64,000 bases of DNA from Vicugna pacos. Lineage: Eukaryota > Chordata > Mammalia > Artiodactyla > Camelidae. A model generated the notes under the pieces. That model was not told where the DNA came from, searched no databases, and worked only from the letters and a program-made list of their open reading frames with translations. The stretch covers positions 1 to 64,000 of the forward strand of contig NW_027328897.1 in the NCBI RefSeq assembly GCF_048564905.1, written 5' to 3'. This document shows positions 11,602 to 24,088 of this stretch, piece after piece; position 1 is the stretch's first letter; every line of letters starts with the position of its first letter. Made by a program: the position numbers and the translations under genes.

Positions 11602-11798
11602 TTCCTTCAGCCGTGGTTCATGTTTGCCTTTAGGCGCTGGTTTGACTTGCCTGCCTCTGCGGCCACAAGACAGATGGCTTGCTGTGCAGAGAGGGGTTCT
11701 TGGTTCCTGAGTGAGGAGTTTCTATAACATCCAGCTGGAGACTAGAGCTATTAGATTTGCTGTATTCCAGGGAGCAAGGACCATTTTCCACTTCGAAC

Positions 11799-12273
11799 AT
11801 GCTTTGTGCCTCTCACCTACTTCTTGTGATCTTATTATTATACAGTAAGTGATGCCTTACCCTAAATGTTAATGCTTTTTAAAATTTTCCTATAATCCTA
11901 GTTAACTTTTAGTGTTCTTGTCTGCCTCAAAACCCTCCTCCTGTGCATTCCTAACATAACAAGGTGATTCTCTTTTAGGGGGAACCAGTGGAGACTCAGT
12001 GACCCAGACTGAAGTCCCAGTCACTCTCTCAGAGCAGGAGCTTTTGATGCTGAACTGCACTTACCAGACCACTGATTCAGATCCCTACCTGTTTTGGTAT
12101 GTGCAGTACGTCAACAAAGCTCCTCAACTCCTCCTGAAGGGCTCAACTACAAACCCAAGGCCAGAGCATCAAGGTTTTCAGGCCACTCTTGATAAGAGTA
12201 GCAGGAACTTCCACCTGCAGAAACCGTCCGTGCAGACGTCAGACTCGGCCGTGTACTACTGTGCTCTGGGAGA
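11799..12273 (+). CDS. TRAV18: T-cell receptor alpha V gene, TRAV18 family, copy a
   Basis: The leader exon is 11799-11844 (MLCASHLLLVILLLY, donor GTAAGT), the intron is 134 nt, and the V exon is 11979-12273. The mature chain starts GDSVTQTEVPVTLSEQELL and continues LNCTYQTTDSDPYLFWYVQY, GFQATLDKSS, FHLQKPSVQTSDSAVYYCALGD. This fits human TRAV18 (mouse TRAV12) better than TRAV9, and the position between TRAV16 and TRAV19 agrees. Cys23, Trp41, Cys104, splice sites and RSS are all intact, so it looks functional. The frame runs on to 12679 past the RSS, which has no meaning for an unrearranged V gene. Copies b and c differ from it mainly around CDR1. Confidence 0.85.
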
Positions 12274-12312
12274 CACAGTGAGAGGGGCTGCAGGGGGAGC
12301 TGAGCACAAACC
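12274..12312 (+). other. RSS of TRAV18 copy a
   Basis: Consensus heptamer CACAGTG (12274-12280), 23-bp spacer, nonamer GCACAAACC (12304-12312). The spacer is identical in the three copies. Confidence 0.95.
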
Positions 12313-13289
12313 CAGGTTTGCGCAGGTGAGGTCTGGCTGTCAGCGGCCCTGGGAGGGGCTGCTATTTTCTCTCTCCAGTGATCTGTGTGCTGGAGGCACC
12401 CTCAGTGTCCTGCCAGCTGTGATGCTCAGAGCCAGGAACCTTGGAAAGCTTGGATTGCTCCACAGAGAGGAATTGGGGGAAGAACAGTGGAGACAGGAAC
12501 CTAAGAGCTCTTCTCCAGGAAAGCGTGTTTTCAGCCCACCCTCTTTCCCAGGGAAGGCACATAGCTCCGGGGAGGTTTCGCTAACTCTGATCAATGACAT
12601 TTCAGTTGTTATTGCTGAAATATTTCACAACCTGTTAATGGAAGTTCCCAGGGCACATTGTTCATGCACAAATGTGTAACTGGAGGCTAGTCTCTTGCTT
12701 GTACAACTCAGAGCAGGATTGTGGGTCTTGCTGAGTTTCCCCTTCAGACACTCCATTTCCAGTGACTAAGATCTTTATTCTCTCTTCCCTTGACTTTTCC
12801 TTCCCTCGTGGTTGCTCCAGAAATGCTGCTGCCTAAGTCGGCTCAGTGAGAAGAGCGTCCTGACAAGCTGTTTCTTCTGTCGAGGGCGCTGCGGGTCAGA
12901 GCAGCCTCAGCAGCAAGCGCTGCGCACGCGGTGTGTCTTGCTTGCACGGTGCTGACACGTGTCCGCCATCTTCCTGTCGTCAGAGCAGCTCTTTACAGAC
13001 ACTAAATAATGATCCCAGTTCTGGACTGGAGGATCTGGGCTATGAGAAAGCCTGGACCCTGCACCTGGCCCTGACTGTGTAGCCTGCATATCATTTTTAT
13101 CATTGCATTTATGTCAGGGAGCCTCCTGAAGTGGGTCCGATTCAGTGACCAAGGAAACATTTCAGCTGTCTCTTTATAAAAGGAGGAGGCCACTTGGAGT
13201 CTTGTTCACTGCGAACCCAAATGTAAAAAGTCCCCAGTTTCTCCACACCAAACCAGCACAAAACAGAGAAATGACCATATTTTTCAAAT

Positions 13290-13321
13290 ACAAAAACAAC
13301 AACAACAACAACAACAACAAA
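13290..13321. repeat. (AAC)n microsatellite
   Basis: About nine AAC units in an A-rich context. Confidence 0.9.
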
Positions 13322-14087
13322 ACCTTGATGTGGCAAGTATGTCTGCTCACTGAGAGCACAGGACTCAGCATTTTCTGTTCTGCTCTAGTATAGCTAATTA
13401 AAACAAATTCTTCTTACACAATTAGTCAATACAGGTGTGATGTCAATATTATGTGGAAGATTCTAGGCACGTGAATAATTTGTGCCAAAACAAAACTAGG
13501 GGCACGTTTCTATTTAAAAAGGCATAACTTTTGTGTTAGCAGGATGGATTTTAGTGGCTTCAAGAATTTCTAGGGTTTTGAAGTCAAAGCTGAGAGTGAG
13601 GATAAAAAGAAAGCAGGGCTGTCTCCACCTTTGCCTTAAACATATTGATTTACTAACGGCAGTAACATTTAAAATTTTATGGACCTGGTCTTACTGGAAA
13701 TGTGTGTTCTCATGGACTGATAACTAGAGCAGTGAGACCCAGCCCCCCAGCACTGAAGGAAGCGGAGTTTACTGACTATGATCAAAGAACAGATACCAGC
13801 GGAGATTGAAGTCTGCTGGTATTATTTCTTTTATGCTTTTGAGAAATTTTAATTTTATCTTTTCTTGAAAAAGTAAATATTTTAGTTTGATTTTGATAAT
13901 CCAGGTAAATATCTAGCTCAGTTAACTTCCTCAACTTTGGGGACATTTTGTTCAAGTTATGGTACTAAATTCCTGTCTTAGACACTTGAGTGGTCAATGC
14001 CTTGTATTAGCAACTGGTGTTATTCCAAGGTTGGCGCTCCTTAGCAATCTGATTCTTTCCCAGTGCCCAGAAACTTGAGTTTGGTTC

Positions 14088-14146
14088 TTTTTTTTTTTTT
14101 TTTGAAGTATAGTCAGTTACAATGTGTCAGTCTCTGGTGTACATGC
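14088..14146 (-). mobile_element. L1 3'-end scrap
   Basis: A poly(T) tract is followed by GAAGTATAGTCAGTTACAAT, a cetartiodactyl L1 3' end in antisense. The homology stops after about 60 bases. Confidence 0.7.
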
Positions 14147-17100
14147 TGCCATTTTTCATAGGATTTCTCTTGCTTTTAATAATTCTTTGGTTCCAGAATT
14201 ATATATTTTTAGGGTTTTCCTTACCCCAATTTCCACCAATAATTAATAGATGCTGTCTGGAAGAGGAGGGGCTATTTCAAAATTACATATATGGAGTTTT
14301 GACAAGAATTCTTGTATTTAGGCACTGAGTAGAATTTTCTCAATTTGGTTTTGCTTACCGACACCCACAGCTAATTTGTGTACACACGTAAGCGTATTTT
14401 TTCCCTACCGTTGATGACATGGCATATCCTTGGCAGTTTTGTGACTCAAGAGGCATGATATGAAATCATCCGTTAACAACAACCATTTTGCTGATGAGTT
14501 TATCCTTGGCCCCTTCCCTCCGCCTTTTCTCTCTGGTCCAGCTACACAGAACAGTACCTTCCCTGTGCTGAGTGTATGTTGCACTCAAGTAGACGCTACT
14601 AACATGTTTGAAGGGTATCTAAGCACTTTCGATCCATCTGAAATATGACTGGTTGAGGAATTAATTTCCCATGGATGAGATAATTATTGGTGAAGAGAAT
14701 AGTCTCATTTCATATTCAGTTAAATGCAAGCTGCCTTGGAGTGGGGGGAGCTTTTCACCTACTCCAAGAGACTAGGGGGAAGTGTCACCCATTCTCGAAG
14801 CAGGAAGCATCTCAACGTTCCCCTTCTCATTAGCAAGGATGTGGCGCCTTTTTGGTCACTGATCTGTGTCTCTGCTCAAGTCCGGCCCATCGCGGAGTAT
14901 CCTCTCTGCATCTCTGCAGGCTCGACTCTTGTCTGCACCTCTTGGGACCATACCTTCTGGAAGCACAATGTGGGCCACAGCAGTGAGAGGAGACATCCGT
15001 TTTCCTGCTGGCTGTAGGAGATGTAGCTGAGACACTGGATCATTGTCATTTCATCATCTATAGGCACAACTGTTAAAATGCAGATTTTAATAGTTACAGC
15101 AATTTAAAGGTTACAATAGTTCTGAAGAACATAGTCTCCATCCTTACCTAAGAAGGCATTGTCTTTACACCCAGTCTGAAAGTAAAGGCTGCCTTCTGAA
15201 CTCCTACACACTGGGTTTTGGACACCTGAGCATTTGGGGTTAAACATCTTAATAAAAAGGCCTAAGAAGGGGAGAGGGAGATGGAAGAACATGAAACATA
15301 AACACCGGAAAGAAGACATTCGAGGAGGTTTTATTCGCCCAGTGATATCCATCAGTTCTCCTTTTCTAACGTGACCCTCATTCCACATGCTTGGGCCCTG
15401 ACTGCTGGAAGTACATGCAGGCAATAGAATTTGTTTTATTTACCTGCTCCTCGGGTGACTGAAAGGAATTTGAGATAAGAATCACACCTTGTTTTGCTTT
15501 ATGTGTCACTGACAGAGCATCACACCCCGTGGGTAACTGCACGTTTCGAGAATGAACGCGTGCGCTTAGGGATTCCTGAGCTTGCACAGCAGCGTGAGAG
15601 CAGCTGGGTGGTCTGCTGAGCCGGGGAGGCTTGTGAGCCTGATAACTCTGCTCAGGACCCTAATCTGAGTAAGAGCTAAAATAAAGTTCTTCTTACCTGG
15701 TGAGAAAATCATTGTAGGTGAATATCTATCCTTTGAAGAATATGATTCTTGTGTTCAACTGACTTAGTCACAGCCATTGTTACTGGATTGACAGCACTGC
15801 CCTGAGAGCCTCTGCGGGGCAGCGTCACAGCTTCCGCCCCAGCAGCGTCCCCGTGCCTTAAAATGGCTTCTGGGAGCAGGGAGCAGTGTTTGGACTTCCG
15901 TAATACAATCACAGTTTGCATGAACTAAACGCCATCTTGGAGAATTAACAGGCTATGAAAATGACCCTGTTAAATCTTCTGAGGGTTTTGTTTCTCTAGC
16001 ATAAATAATTACACTGGCAACTAGACAGACATCCTGAGAGGCAATGAGTAACCAGTGCTTTCCCTCGAGGTTCCTGAATTCTCTAATAAAACAAATAAAT
16101 AGGAGACAGAGCCATGGCACACACAGGCCTCTGGAGTGAGAGGGCCTGGCTAATACTATTAAGCACCTAAACCTGACTTTCTAAAAGAAAATACCCAGTT
16201 GGATTAAAACAAGGATGTGACAAGAAGTTAATAGGTGGTGTTTCATGAACCAAGTTACCTAAGTAAGGTCACCTGTCCCTCCTAAGGCCGAACGTGTAAG
16301 CCTGCTGTCACCCAAGTGTGGTCCAGGGACCCCCGAGGAGCCCCCGTCAGGGAGGTTTACTGCGCTCAGTGAGTGTCCTCTCTTGTGCTGCAGATCAGCA
16401 CTCAGCCAGTGATTCAGAATAACCCCCCTGCCATTATCTCTCTCTCTGTACACATCCCTCCTCCCTGGTCCACACATTCGAGGTGCTTCAGGATCCCCCA
16501 ACTGTACTCTGTGTCAATCCCACAGGGAGACGGCTGGGCTCTTTTTGGTAAATCCCTCCTGCACTGGTGCCTAGGAACAGCTTCCATGGAGAGAGCGGGG
16601 CAATGTCACGACTCACCTCATCTGTTTTCCTTATCTCTGTGCTTTTCTCTGAAGTCCAATGTCCAAAAATGGTTTCATTTAATTTGTCCAGTTTTCTTGT
16701 TGGAAGCTCAGCTCTGTGTTATTGAAGTGTAAGTCAGTGTAATTTATTTTTATTGTATCTTACAAATGCATCAGTCCTTGATGATGGGGGACAAAACCCT
16801 GATCATTTAACCAGAGATTATTTGAGAACTGCAGTAGATCTCATTTCCTCCACGACATGTTGATTGAGACCTGGGGAATGAATAGAGCTAATTCAGGTAA
16901 AGGCTGAGAACAGAGTAGCGAGGACTTTCTAGGCAGAGGGAGCCTTCCCTGACCATGGGGACCCGTGGAGAAATATGCAAGGAAGAGACCCGACTATTCC
17001 ACTTGAAGTTGTGCCTGAGATTATTTGAGAAGCTATAGATACCTGCACCGTGCAGAAAATAATTGAAATAATTGAGTATTGCCCGAAGCATTGTCTAGGG

Positions 17101-17192
17101 CTCTATTCTTAGGGTCCAGGCTGATTCCCCTTTATCATCTCTCCAGCTGTTATCAGGAGGTCAGACCTGCTGTGGTGCAGTTTGTCGGAGGA

Positions 17193-17208
17193 CCACCAGA
17201 GGGCGGGC
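17193..17208 (+). promoter_or_regulatory. CTCF-like motif upstream of TRAV18 copy b
   Basis: CCACCAGAGGGCGGGC lies about 200 bp before the leader ATG in gene orientation. It differs by one base from copies a and c. Confidence 0.55.
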
Positions 17209-17405
17209 TTCCTTCAGACGTGGTTCATGTTTGCTTTCAGGCGCTGATTTGACTTGCCTGCCTCTGAGGCCTCAAGACAGATGACTTGCTGTGCAGAGAG
17301 GGGCTCTCAGTTCCTGAGTGAGGAGTTTCTATAACATCCAGTTGGAGACTAAAGCTGTTAGATTTATTGTATTCCGGGGAGCAAGGACCATTTTCCCCTG
17401 TCAAC

Positions 17406-17878
17406 ATGCTTTCTGCCACTTACCCAATTCTTGTGATTTTCTTATTATACAGTAAGTAATATTTTAATGTAAATGTTAATGATTTTTCATATTCTTATAA
17501 TCATAGTTAACTTTTAGTTTACTTCTCCGGCAGAAAACCCTCCTCCTGTGCATTTCTAACATAACAAGGTGATTCTCTTTTAGGGGGAACCAGTGGAGAC
17601 TCAGTGACCCAGACTGAAGTCCCAGTCACTCTCCCAGAGGAGGCACTTTTGATCCTGAACTGCACTTACCAGAGCACTTATTCAGATCCCGACCTGTTCT
17701 GGTATGTGCAGTATGTCAACAGAGCTCCTCAACTCCTCCTGAAGGGCTCAACTGCAAACCCGAGGCCCGAGCATCAAGGTTTTCAGGCCACTCTTGATAA
17801 GAGTAGCAGGACCTTCCACCTGCAGAAACCATCCGTGCAGACGTCCGACTCGGCCGTGTACTACTGTGCTCTGAGTGA
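17406..17878 (+). CDS. TRAV18: T-cell receptor alpha V gene, TRAV18 family, copy b
   Basis: The leader exon is 17406-17451 (MLSATYPILVIFLLY; the human TRAV18 leader begins MLSAS), the intron is 132 nt, and the V exon is 17584-17878. It reads GDSVTQTEVPVTLPEEALL, LNCTYQSTYSDPDLFWYVQY, QLLLKGSTANPRPEHQ, SAVYYCALSD. Cys23, Trp41 and Cys104 are present and splice sites are canonical, so it should be functional. It differs from copy a at about 11 residues of the V domain. The CDR1-side stretch is STYSDPD against TTDSDPY in copy a, a high share of the changes for seven positions. Confidence 0.85.
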
Positions 17879-17917
17879 CACAGTGAGAGGGGCTGCAGGG
17901 GGAGCTGAGCACAAACC
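17879..17917 (+). other. RSS of TRAV18 copy b
   Basis: Heptamer CACAGTG (17879-17885), 23-bp spacer, nonamer GCACAAACC (17909-17917). Confidence 0.95.
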
Positions 17918-18350
17918 CAGAGGCGCAGGTGCAGTCTGGCTGTGGGCGGCCCTGGGAGGGGCTGCTATTTTCTCTCTCCAGTGTTCTGTGTGCTGGAGGC
18001 AGCCTCAGTGTCCTGCCAGCTGTGATGCTCAGAGCCAAGAACCTTGGAAAGCTCAGATTGCTCTACAGAGAGGAACTTGGTGAGGAAAATTGGAGAAAGA
18101 AACCTACATGATCTTTTCTAGAAATGCCTGTTTTCAGCCCACCGTCTTTCCCAGAGATGGCATAGGATTCCTGTGACGTGTCACTAACTCGGATCGACAG
18201 GTCAGTTGATGGATGCTGAAATATTTCAAAACCTGTCAATGAAACTTCCCAGGGTGCATTGTTCATGGACGCATGTGTGATCTTGAGGCTAGTCCCTTGT
18301 TTATGCATCTCAGAGCAGGATTGTGTGTCTTGCTGAGTTTTACTGCAGAC

Positions 18351-20779
18351 AATCCAAGTCAGGCTGCCAGCCCATCAAACACGGACAGGCAGATACCCAG
18401 AAGCTGCAGCAAAGGGAGCCTCTGGGGAGGGGGCTGGGGACACGAAGTTGTCACCACCAGCAGGACAGGTGAGGGCTCTTCCAGCCCCTGTGGGTGCGGC
18501 AGCGGACCGGGGCCACCAGCTGCAGCCCTGCTGCTTCTTCACGATTCTTCCTCTTTAGGGGCTCGAACAAATTAATCACCCTCTTAATCACCCACAATTC
18601 AGAGCCTCTGCCCTTGCGCATGGTATCTCTGCTGCAGAGTTCTTCCAGTATCCTTGGGTGGAGTTTAACTTAAATCAGATACAGCAAAGTTCTACAACTT
18701 AAAAATAGAAATAGAGATAAATAAATAAAAAGCTACTGCTCCCTCAAAGAGCTCTCCAGGTTCCTGAATCACTTAGATGACACATTTATAATCTGGACAC
18801 AAACAACTGTATTCTTTTAAAGAAGTAATGCAAGTAGATATTAGGTACACGTCGCATGCGATACAAATGAGCTCAGCCCACCGCCATCCTGCTTCACTTC
18901 ACTGCACGTGTCAGCTGCCTTTTCTCTGCCCTGTGTGCATCCTGTCCACCGCTGACATCCTCCGCTGTGTCTGCCCTCATCCCCACCTTCTCCAGACAAT
19001 GTGATTCAGGTTCAGCAACGTAGTGCCCCTGAAATGTCATCCTTAAAAATCAAGGCCACTTGATTTCATGATAAAAGAGTCCTTTTCTTTAATAAAAGGT
19101 AAGATTTCCATCAGAGTCAGATGTCCTCAGGAGTGGACAGTTCAGTGTCAAATCTGTGCCCTCCTCTGAGGTGGGGTGGAAGCCCCTCCATTCACACCAT
19201 CTTTCTCCTGTAACCTCCGTCATCCTAGGTATTTCCAAGCAGAGAGAGACAGATGAGCTGGACTCGAAATCGTGACTCAATCAAACAACTTCCTCAAGAA
19301 GTGGGACCAGCTTTGTCTCTGGTTTACCCGATGGAGGAAGGCACTGCTCGCTAGACGCAGCCGCCAATTACAGGAGGCACAGAGGACGGGGACACAGTGA
19401 ACGCCTCAGAAATATACAACGAACCACGTCCATAGTGTGGAAAACTCTACAGGACAAGCCTGATATTTTTCAACTACAAGCGCAAGGAATAAATGGGAAT
19501 GAGGAGCCCATAGACAGGAAGAGGCTTAAGTAGCTTATCAGTCATTCACAGTATGTGGCCCTTCGGTGGGGGTGATTTAATCAAACTCAAGAAATTGACA
19601 TTTGAATACGTGTTGGATACTGGACAATATTAAGGAATTATTGTTAATTTTAAGTGTGCTGATAGCTGTTTTTTTTCCCAAAAAATGAAAACTTAGAAAT
19701 ACTCCCTAAAATAACCAAACACAAAGCATTATGATTCTTGGGAGTTAAAAACTTCAGCATGAGTAAATGTTGTGTGGGGTGCATGATACAAGGTTGGCCT
19801 TGAATTCATAACAGATGCCACTGAGCCATAGGTCCCTGGGGCTTCACTGTTCTGTCCTGCACACTTTCATATATACTTGAAATCACATTTAATAAAATGA
19901 ACGTTGACATTACCTAGATTCCAATCCCGTCATGTCCACTGCAGCGTGACTTTTGAAGCATTCTTTAACTGATCTGTGCCTCAGTTTCTTGGTGTATAAA
20001 ATGGTCATAATAAACTGACCTCATGGGGGTAAGAACTAAAGAAAATCATTTACATCTCTACATATTTAAAGTTATTGTAAAATTAAAGTGTATGTAAACA
20101 CACACATGTGTTTTATATAAATAAAATAAAATTTTAGCACAGGTACATGGGGTGGCATCTGACACAAAAGGGGCTCAGGGCATGATGAGTATTATTAGCG
20201 TAAAAGGCAGAGTCGTTCCAGGACCTACATCAGATTTTCAGTCATGTCCTGTTTTTATAACATAACGTAATCTTTGATGTGTTTTTCAAGAAGAGAAGCA
20301 AGGTTCACTGAAGAGACAGGGACAGCTGGACATTGCTTGACGGTGTCCCCACAGGTCCAGATGCCCTGAGGTCAATGTCCCCATTCACAGAGCCCCTGCC
20401 CAGATAAGCCCCAGCCCCAGAGAAGAGCAGGTGACTGATGTTCAACATAAAATGCTCTTCTCAGGGCCCAGGCAGGGCCACGAAAATTCCCTTGACTAGA
20501 TAATTTAAGCTGTGCATTCCACATTTGCTGACAGACCAAAGAAGAAATGCTCTAAGACTTGATCAGTGTTCAAGCAGCCTTCAAACTGATTTGGTTTCAG
20601 CCTTGCACACTGTTGAAATAAACATTCAGCAAAATTCCACTTGTCAAGGTAAAAGCTGACGAAGGAATGGCTTTTTCCCCCTGAACAGACATACCACTAA
20701 CAGATAAGTTTTGAATTGCTAAACCTCTCTAGGTTACGGAGGATTCTCTCTCCTCTTATTTGAAGTTTGCAAACATTTT
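18351..20779. other. Gap between TRAV18 blocks b and c
   Basis: No gene was recognised. The only assigned sequence is a MIR relic at 19,915-20,050. Confidence 0.4.
19915..20050 (+). mobile_element. MIR SINE relic
   Basis: The MIR 3' half is visible in sense: TGTGCCTCAGTTTCTT followed by GTATAAAATGGTCATAATAA. It is ancient and diverged. Confidence 0.7.
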
Positions 20780-23388
20780 TTCAATATATCTGAACTATGA
20801 CTGACTGAGGAATTAATTCTCCCTGAGGTGAAGTGATTATTGGAGAAGAGGAGATTCTCATGCTGTATCCAGTTTTAATGCCATCTGTCTTGGGACTGGG
20901 GTAAGCTTTTTCACCGGCTCCAAAAAATTAGGGAAAAGTGTCACATATCTTCAAACCAGGAGGCATCTCAACACCCCTCTTCTCATTAGCAAGGATGTGG
21001 TGCCTCCTGCATCACTGATCTGCGTCTCCGCTCACGTCCTGCCCACACAGAGTGTCCTCTCTCCATCTCTGCAGCTCAACTCCTGTCTTCACCTGTCGGG
21101 ACCGTACTTCCTGGGAGCACAGCTCGGGGCACAGCAGTGAGAGGAGACATCTGTTTTCCTGCTGGTTGTAGGGGAAGTAGCTGAGACACTGAATCATTGT
21201 CATTTCATAATTGAGAGGCACAACGATTAAAATGCAGATTTTAATGCTTAGAATAGTTTAATAGTTTTAATAATCGTGGAGAACGTGTTCACCATCCTCA
21301 CCTACCGAGCCGTGTGTCTGACGCCCAGCCAGAGAGAAGACGCCCCCTTCTCAGCTCACATTCTGGGCTCTCACATGCTTGGTTTCGGACACTGAGCACT
21401 AAGGGTTAAACACCTTACTAAACAGACCCAAGGAAAGAAGAGGGAGTTGGAAGGCCCACAGTAAATCTGAACACTGGAAATAAGTAATGCGCGAGAGCAG
21501 GTTTTACTCGCCTGGTGATAAATGCATCCGTTGTCTGTTCCCCGTCTGGTCCCTCAGTCCGCAGGCCCGGGCCCTGACGAGGGGCAGCGCGGGCAGGAGT
21601 GAGGACTTGTTTCACTCACCGGCTCCTCACTCAGCTGAAGGCAGTTTGAGATAGGCCTCGTGTCCTGCCCTGCTTTATGTGTCACTGACAGAGCATCGCA
21701 CCCCGTGGGTAACTCTACGTTTCCAGAACGAACGCTCGCGCTTAGGGATCCCTGAGCTTGCACAGCAGCGTGAGAGCAGCTGGGCAATCTGCTGAGCCGG
21801 GGAGGCTTGTGAGCCTGATAACTCTGCTCAAGACCCTAATCTGAGTAAGAGCTAAAATACAGTTCTTCTTGCCTGGTGAGGAAATCTTTGTAGGTGAACA
21901 TCTATCCTTTGAAGAATATGATTCTTGTGTTCAACTGACTTAGTCACAGCCGATGTTACTGGATTGACAGCACTGCCCTGGGAGCCTCTGCAGGGGAGCA
22001 TCACGCTCTCTGCCCCAGCAGTGTCCCCGTGCCTTAAAATGGCTTCTGCGAGCAGGGAGCAGTGTTTGGACTTCTTACTATCATATAATCATGGTTTGCA
22101 TAAAGTAAATCCAATCGTAGAGAAATAAGCTATGAAAAATAACTGTGAAATCTTCTGCTGGTTTTTTATTTCACCAGCACAGTTAATTACACAGGAAACT
22201 AGAAAAATAAGCTCACTGACACTGCGCAAACAGTGCTTTCCACTGAGGTTCCTGAACTCCCTAATGAGCCAAATAAGCGGGAGGCAGAGCCATGGCACAC
22301 ACAGGCCCTTGCAGTGAGAGAGCCTGGCTCATACTATTAAGCACCTAAAGCTGACTTTCTAAAAGAAAACAGTCGGATTAAAACAAGGATGTGACAAGAA
22401 GCAAAAGATGATGTTTCATGAACCAAGTTACGTAAGCAAGGCACCTGTCCCTCCTAAGGCTGAACGTGTAAGCCTGCTGTCACCCAAGTGTGGTCCAGGA
22501 GCCCTGAGGAGCCCCCGTCAGGGAGGTTTACTGGGCTCAGTGAGGGTCCTCTCTTGTGCTGCAGATCAGCACTCAGCCCAGGATTCAAAGTGACCCCCCT
22601 CCCTTATCTCTCTCTCTGTACACACCCCTCCTCCCTGGTCCTCTGGTCCACACATTCCAGGTGCTTCAGGATCCCCAACTCTATCTGTCTCAATCCAGCA
22701 GTGCTTCAGCTCGGCTCTTTTTGGTGACTCCCTCCTGTGCTGGCACCTAGAACCTGCCTCTGCAAAGCAAAGTGTGTGATAACAGGGCTCACCTCGTCTG
22801 TTTTGCTCTTTTTCTTTGCTTTTCTCTGAAGTTCAATGTCCAAAAATGGTTTCATTGATTTTGTCCTGTTCTCTTGTTGGAAGGTGAACTCTGTCTTTAT
22901 CAGTGACAAAAAATTCTTAGTAATAAATCTTCATTGTATTGTACAAATATGTCATCAGTCCATGAATGGAGGGAAGATCCTGATCATCCAACCACAGGTT
23001 ACTTGAGAACTGCAGGAGGTCGTGTTTCCTCCATGACACGTGGATTGAGTCTTCGGGGATGAACAGAGTTAATTCAGGTGAAGGACGAGAACAGAGGAGA
23101 GAGGAGTTTCTAGGCACAGGGACCCTTCTCTGACCCATGGGATCCACGGAGACACATGCAAGGAAGAGTCCCCAGGCTATTCCACTTGAAGTTGTGTCGG
23201 GGATTGCTGGGAAAGCTACAGATACCTGTACCACACCTTGTGTTGGAAGTAATAACTGAATATTTCTCCAGGCATACTTGTGTTTAGGGTTCTTACCTCT
23301 GAGTCCTGTCTCATCCCCCTTTATCATCTCTCCAGCTATTATGAGGAGGAGGAGGTCAGACCTGGCTGTGATGCAGTTTGTCGAATGG

Positions 23389-23404
23389 CCACCAGGGGGC
23401 GGGA
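23389..23404 (+). promoter_or_regulatory. CTCF-like motif upstream of TRAV18 copy c
   Basis: CCACCAGGGGGCGGGA is about 200 bp before the leader ATG, in gene orientation. Confidence 0.6.
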
Positions 23405-23601
23405 TTCCTTCAGACGTGGTTCATGTTTGCCTTTAGGTGCTGGTTTGACTTGCCTGCCTCTATGGCCACAAGACACATGATTTGCTGTGCAGAGGGGGTC
23501 TCTTGGTTCCTGAGTGAGGAGTTTCTGTAGCATCCAGCTGGAGACTAGAGCTATTAGATTTGCTGTATTCTGGGGAGCAAGGATCATTTTCTTCTGCCAA
23601 C

Positions 23602-24049
23602 ATGCTTTCTGCCCCTCACCCTGTTCTTCTCATCTTCTTACTATTCAGTAAGTAACATTTCATCCTAAACGTTAATGCTTGCTTTTAGTTTTCCTCTCTG
23701 GCAGGAAACCCTCCTCCTGTGCATTTCTAACATAACAAAGTAATTCTCTTTTAGGGGGAACCAGTGGAGACTCAGTGACCCAGACTGAAGTCCCAGTCAC
23801 TCTCCCAGAGGAGGCATCTATGTTCCTGAACTGCATCTATCAGACTGCTGATTCAAATCCCTACCTTTTCTGGTATGTGCAGTACGTCAACAGAGCTCCT
23901 CAGCTCCTCCTGAAGGGCTCAACTGGAAACCCGAGGCCTGAGCATCAGGGTTTTCAGGCCACTCTTGTTAAAAGTAACAGGACCTTCCACCTGCAGAAAC
24001 CATCCGTGCAGACGTCAGACTCGGCCGTGTACTACTGTGCTCTGAGCGA
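23602..24049 (+). CDS. TRAV18: T-cell receptor alpha V gene, TRAV18 family, copy c
   Basis: The leader exon is 23602-23647 (MLSAPHPVLLIFLLF, donor GTAAGT), the intron is 107 nt, and the V exon is 23755-24049. It reads GDSVTQTEVPVTLPEEASM, LNCIYQTADSNPYLFWYVQY, LLLKGSTGNPRPEHQ, TLVKSNRTFHLQKPS, SAVYYCALSD. All anchor residues are present and the gene looks functional. The glycosylation site NCT of copies a and b is lost (NCI), while a new N-R-T sequon appears in FR3. Changes against copy b again cluster at CDR1 (TADSNPY). Confidence 0.85.
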
Positions 24050-24088
24050 CACAGTGAGAGGGGCTGCAGGGGGAGCTGAGCACAAACC
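24050..24088 (+). other. RSS of TRAV18 copy c
   Basis: Heptamer CACAGTG (24050-24056), 23-bp spacer, nonamer GCACAAACC (24080-24088). Confidence 0.95.

Larger units (their letters stand above)
11331..12740 (+). repeat. TRAV18 tandem block, copy a
   Basis: This is the shortest of three duplicated blocks. Its upstream part (11,331-11,560) is nearly the same as copy c (about 23,140-23,370). The downstream part after the RSS (12,313-12,740) matches copy b (17,918-18,350). Confidence 0.8.
12741..14629. other. Gap between TRAV18 blocks a and b
   Basis: No gene was recognised. It contains an AAC microsatellite at 13,290-13,321 and an L1 3'-end scrap at 14,088-14,146. Confidence 0.4.
14630..18350 (+). 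repeat. TRAV18 tandem block, copy b
   Basis: The block of about 3.7 kb is homologous to 20,780-24,130 through its upstream 2.8 kb and V gene. Shared landmarks include a CTGATAACTCTGCTCA-type segment (15,640 and 21,820) and GTCACAGCC...ATGTTACTGGATTG (15,770 and 21,945). Its 3' flank matches block a rather than block c. Confidence 0.8.

Noticed and set aside
11999-12679. 226-codon reading frame over TRAV18 copy a
   Set aside because: Only the part up to the heptamer at 12274 is V-gene coding. The rest is chance extension past the RSS.
15470-15930. Segment shared with 21,640-22,080, considered as an LTR because of TAAAATAAAGTTCTTCTTA
   Set aside because: It is present only as part of the TRAV18 block duplication. 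No LTR ends or target duplication could be seen.
11799-24049. TRAV9 as the name for the three TRAV18 copies
   Set aside because: GDSVTQ and FHL are shared with TRAV9, but LNCTYQS, QYVN, GFQA, the KPSVQ-SDSAVYYCAL end and the position favour TRAV18.
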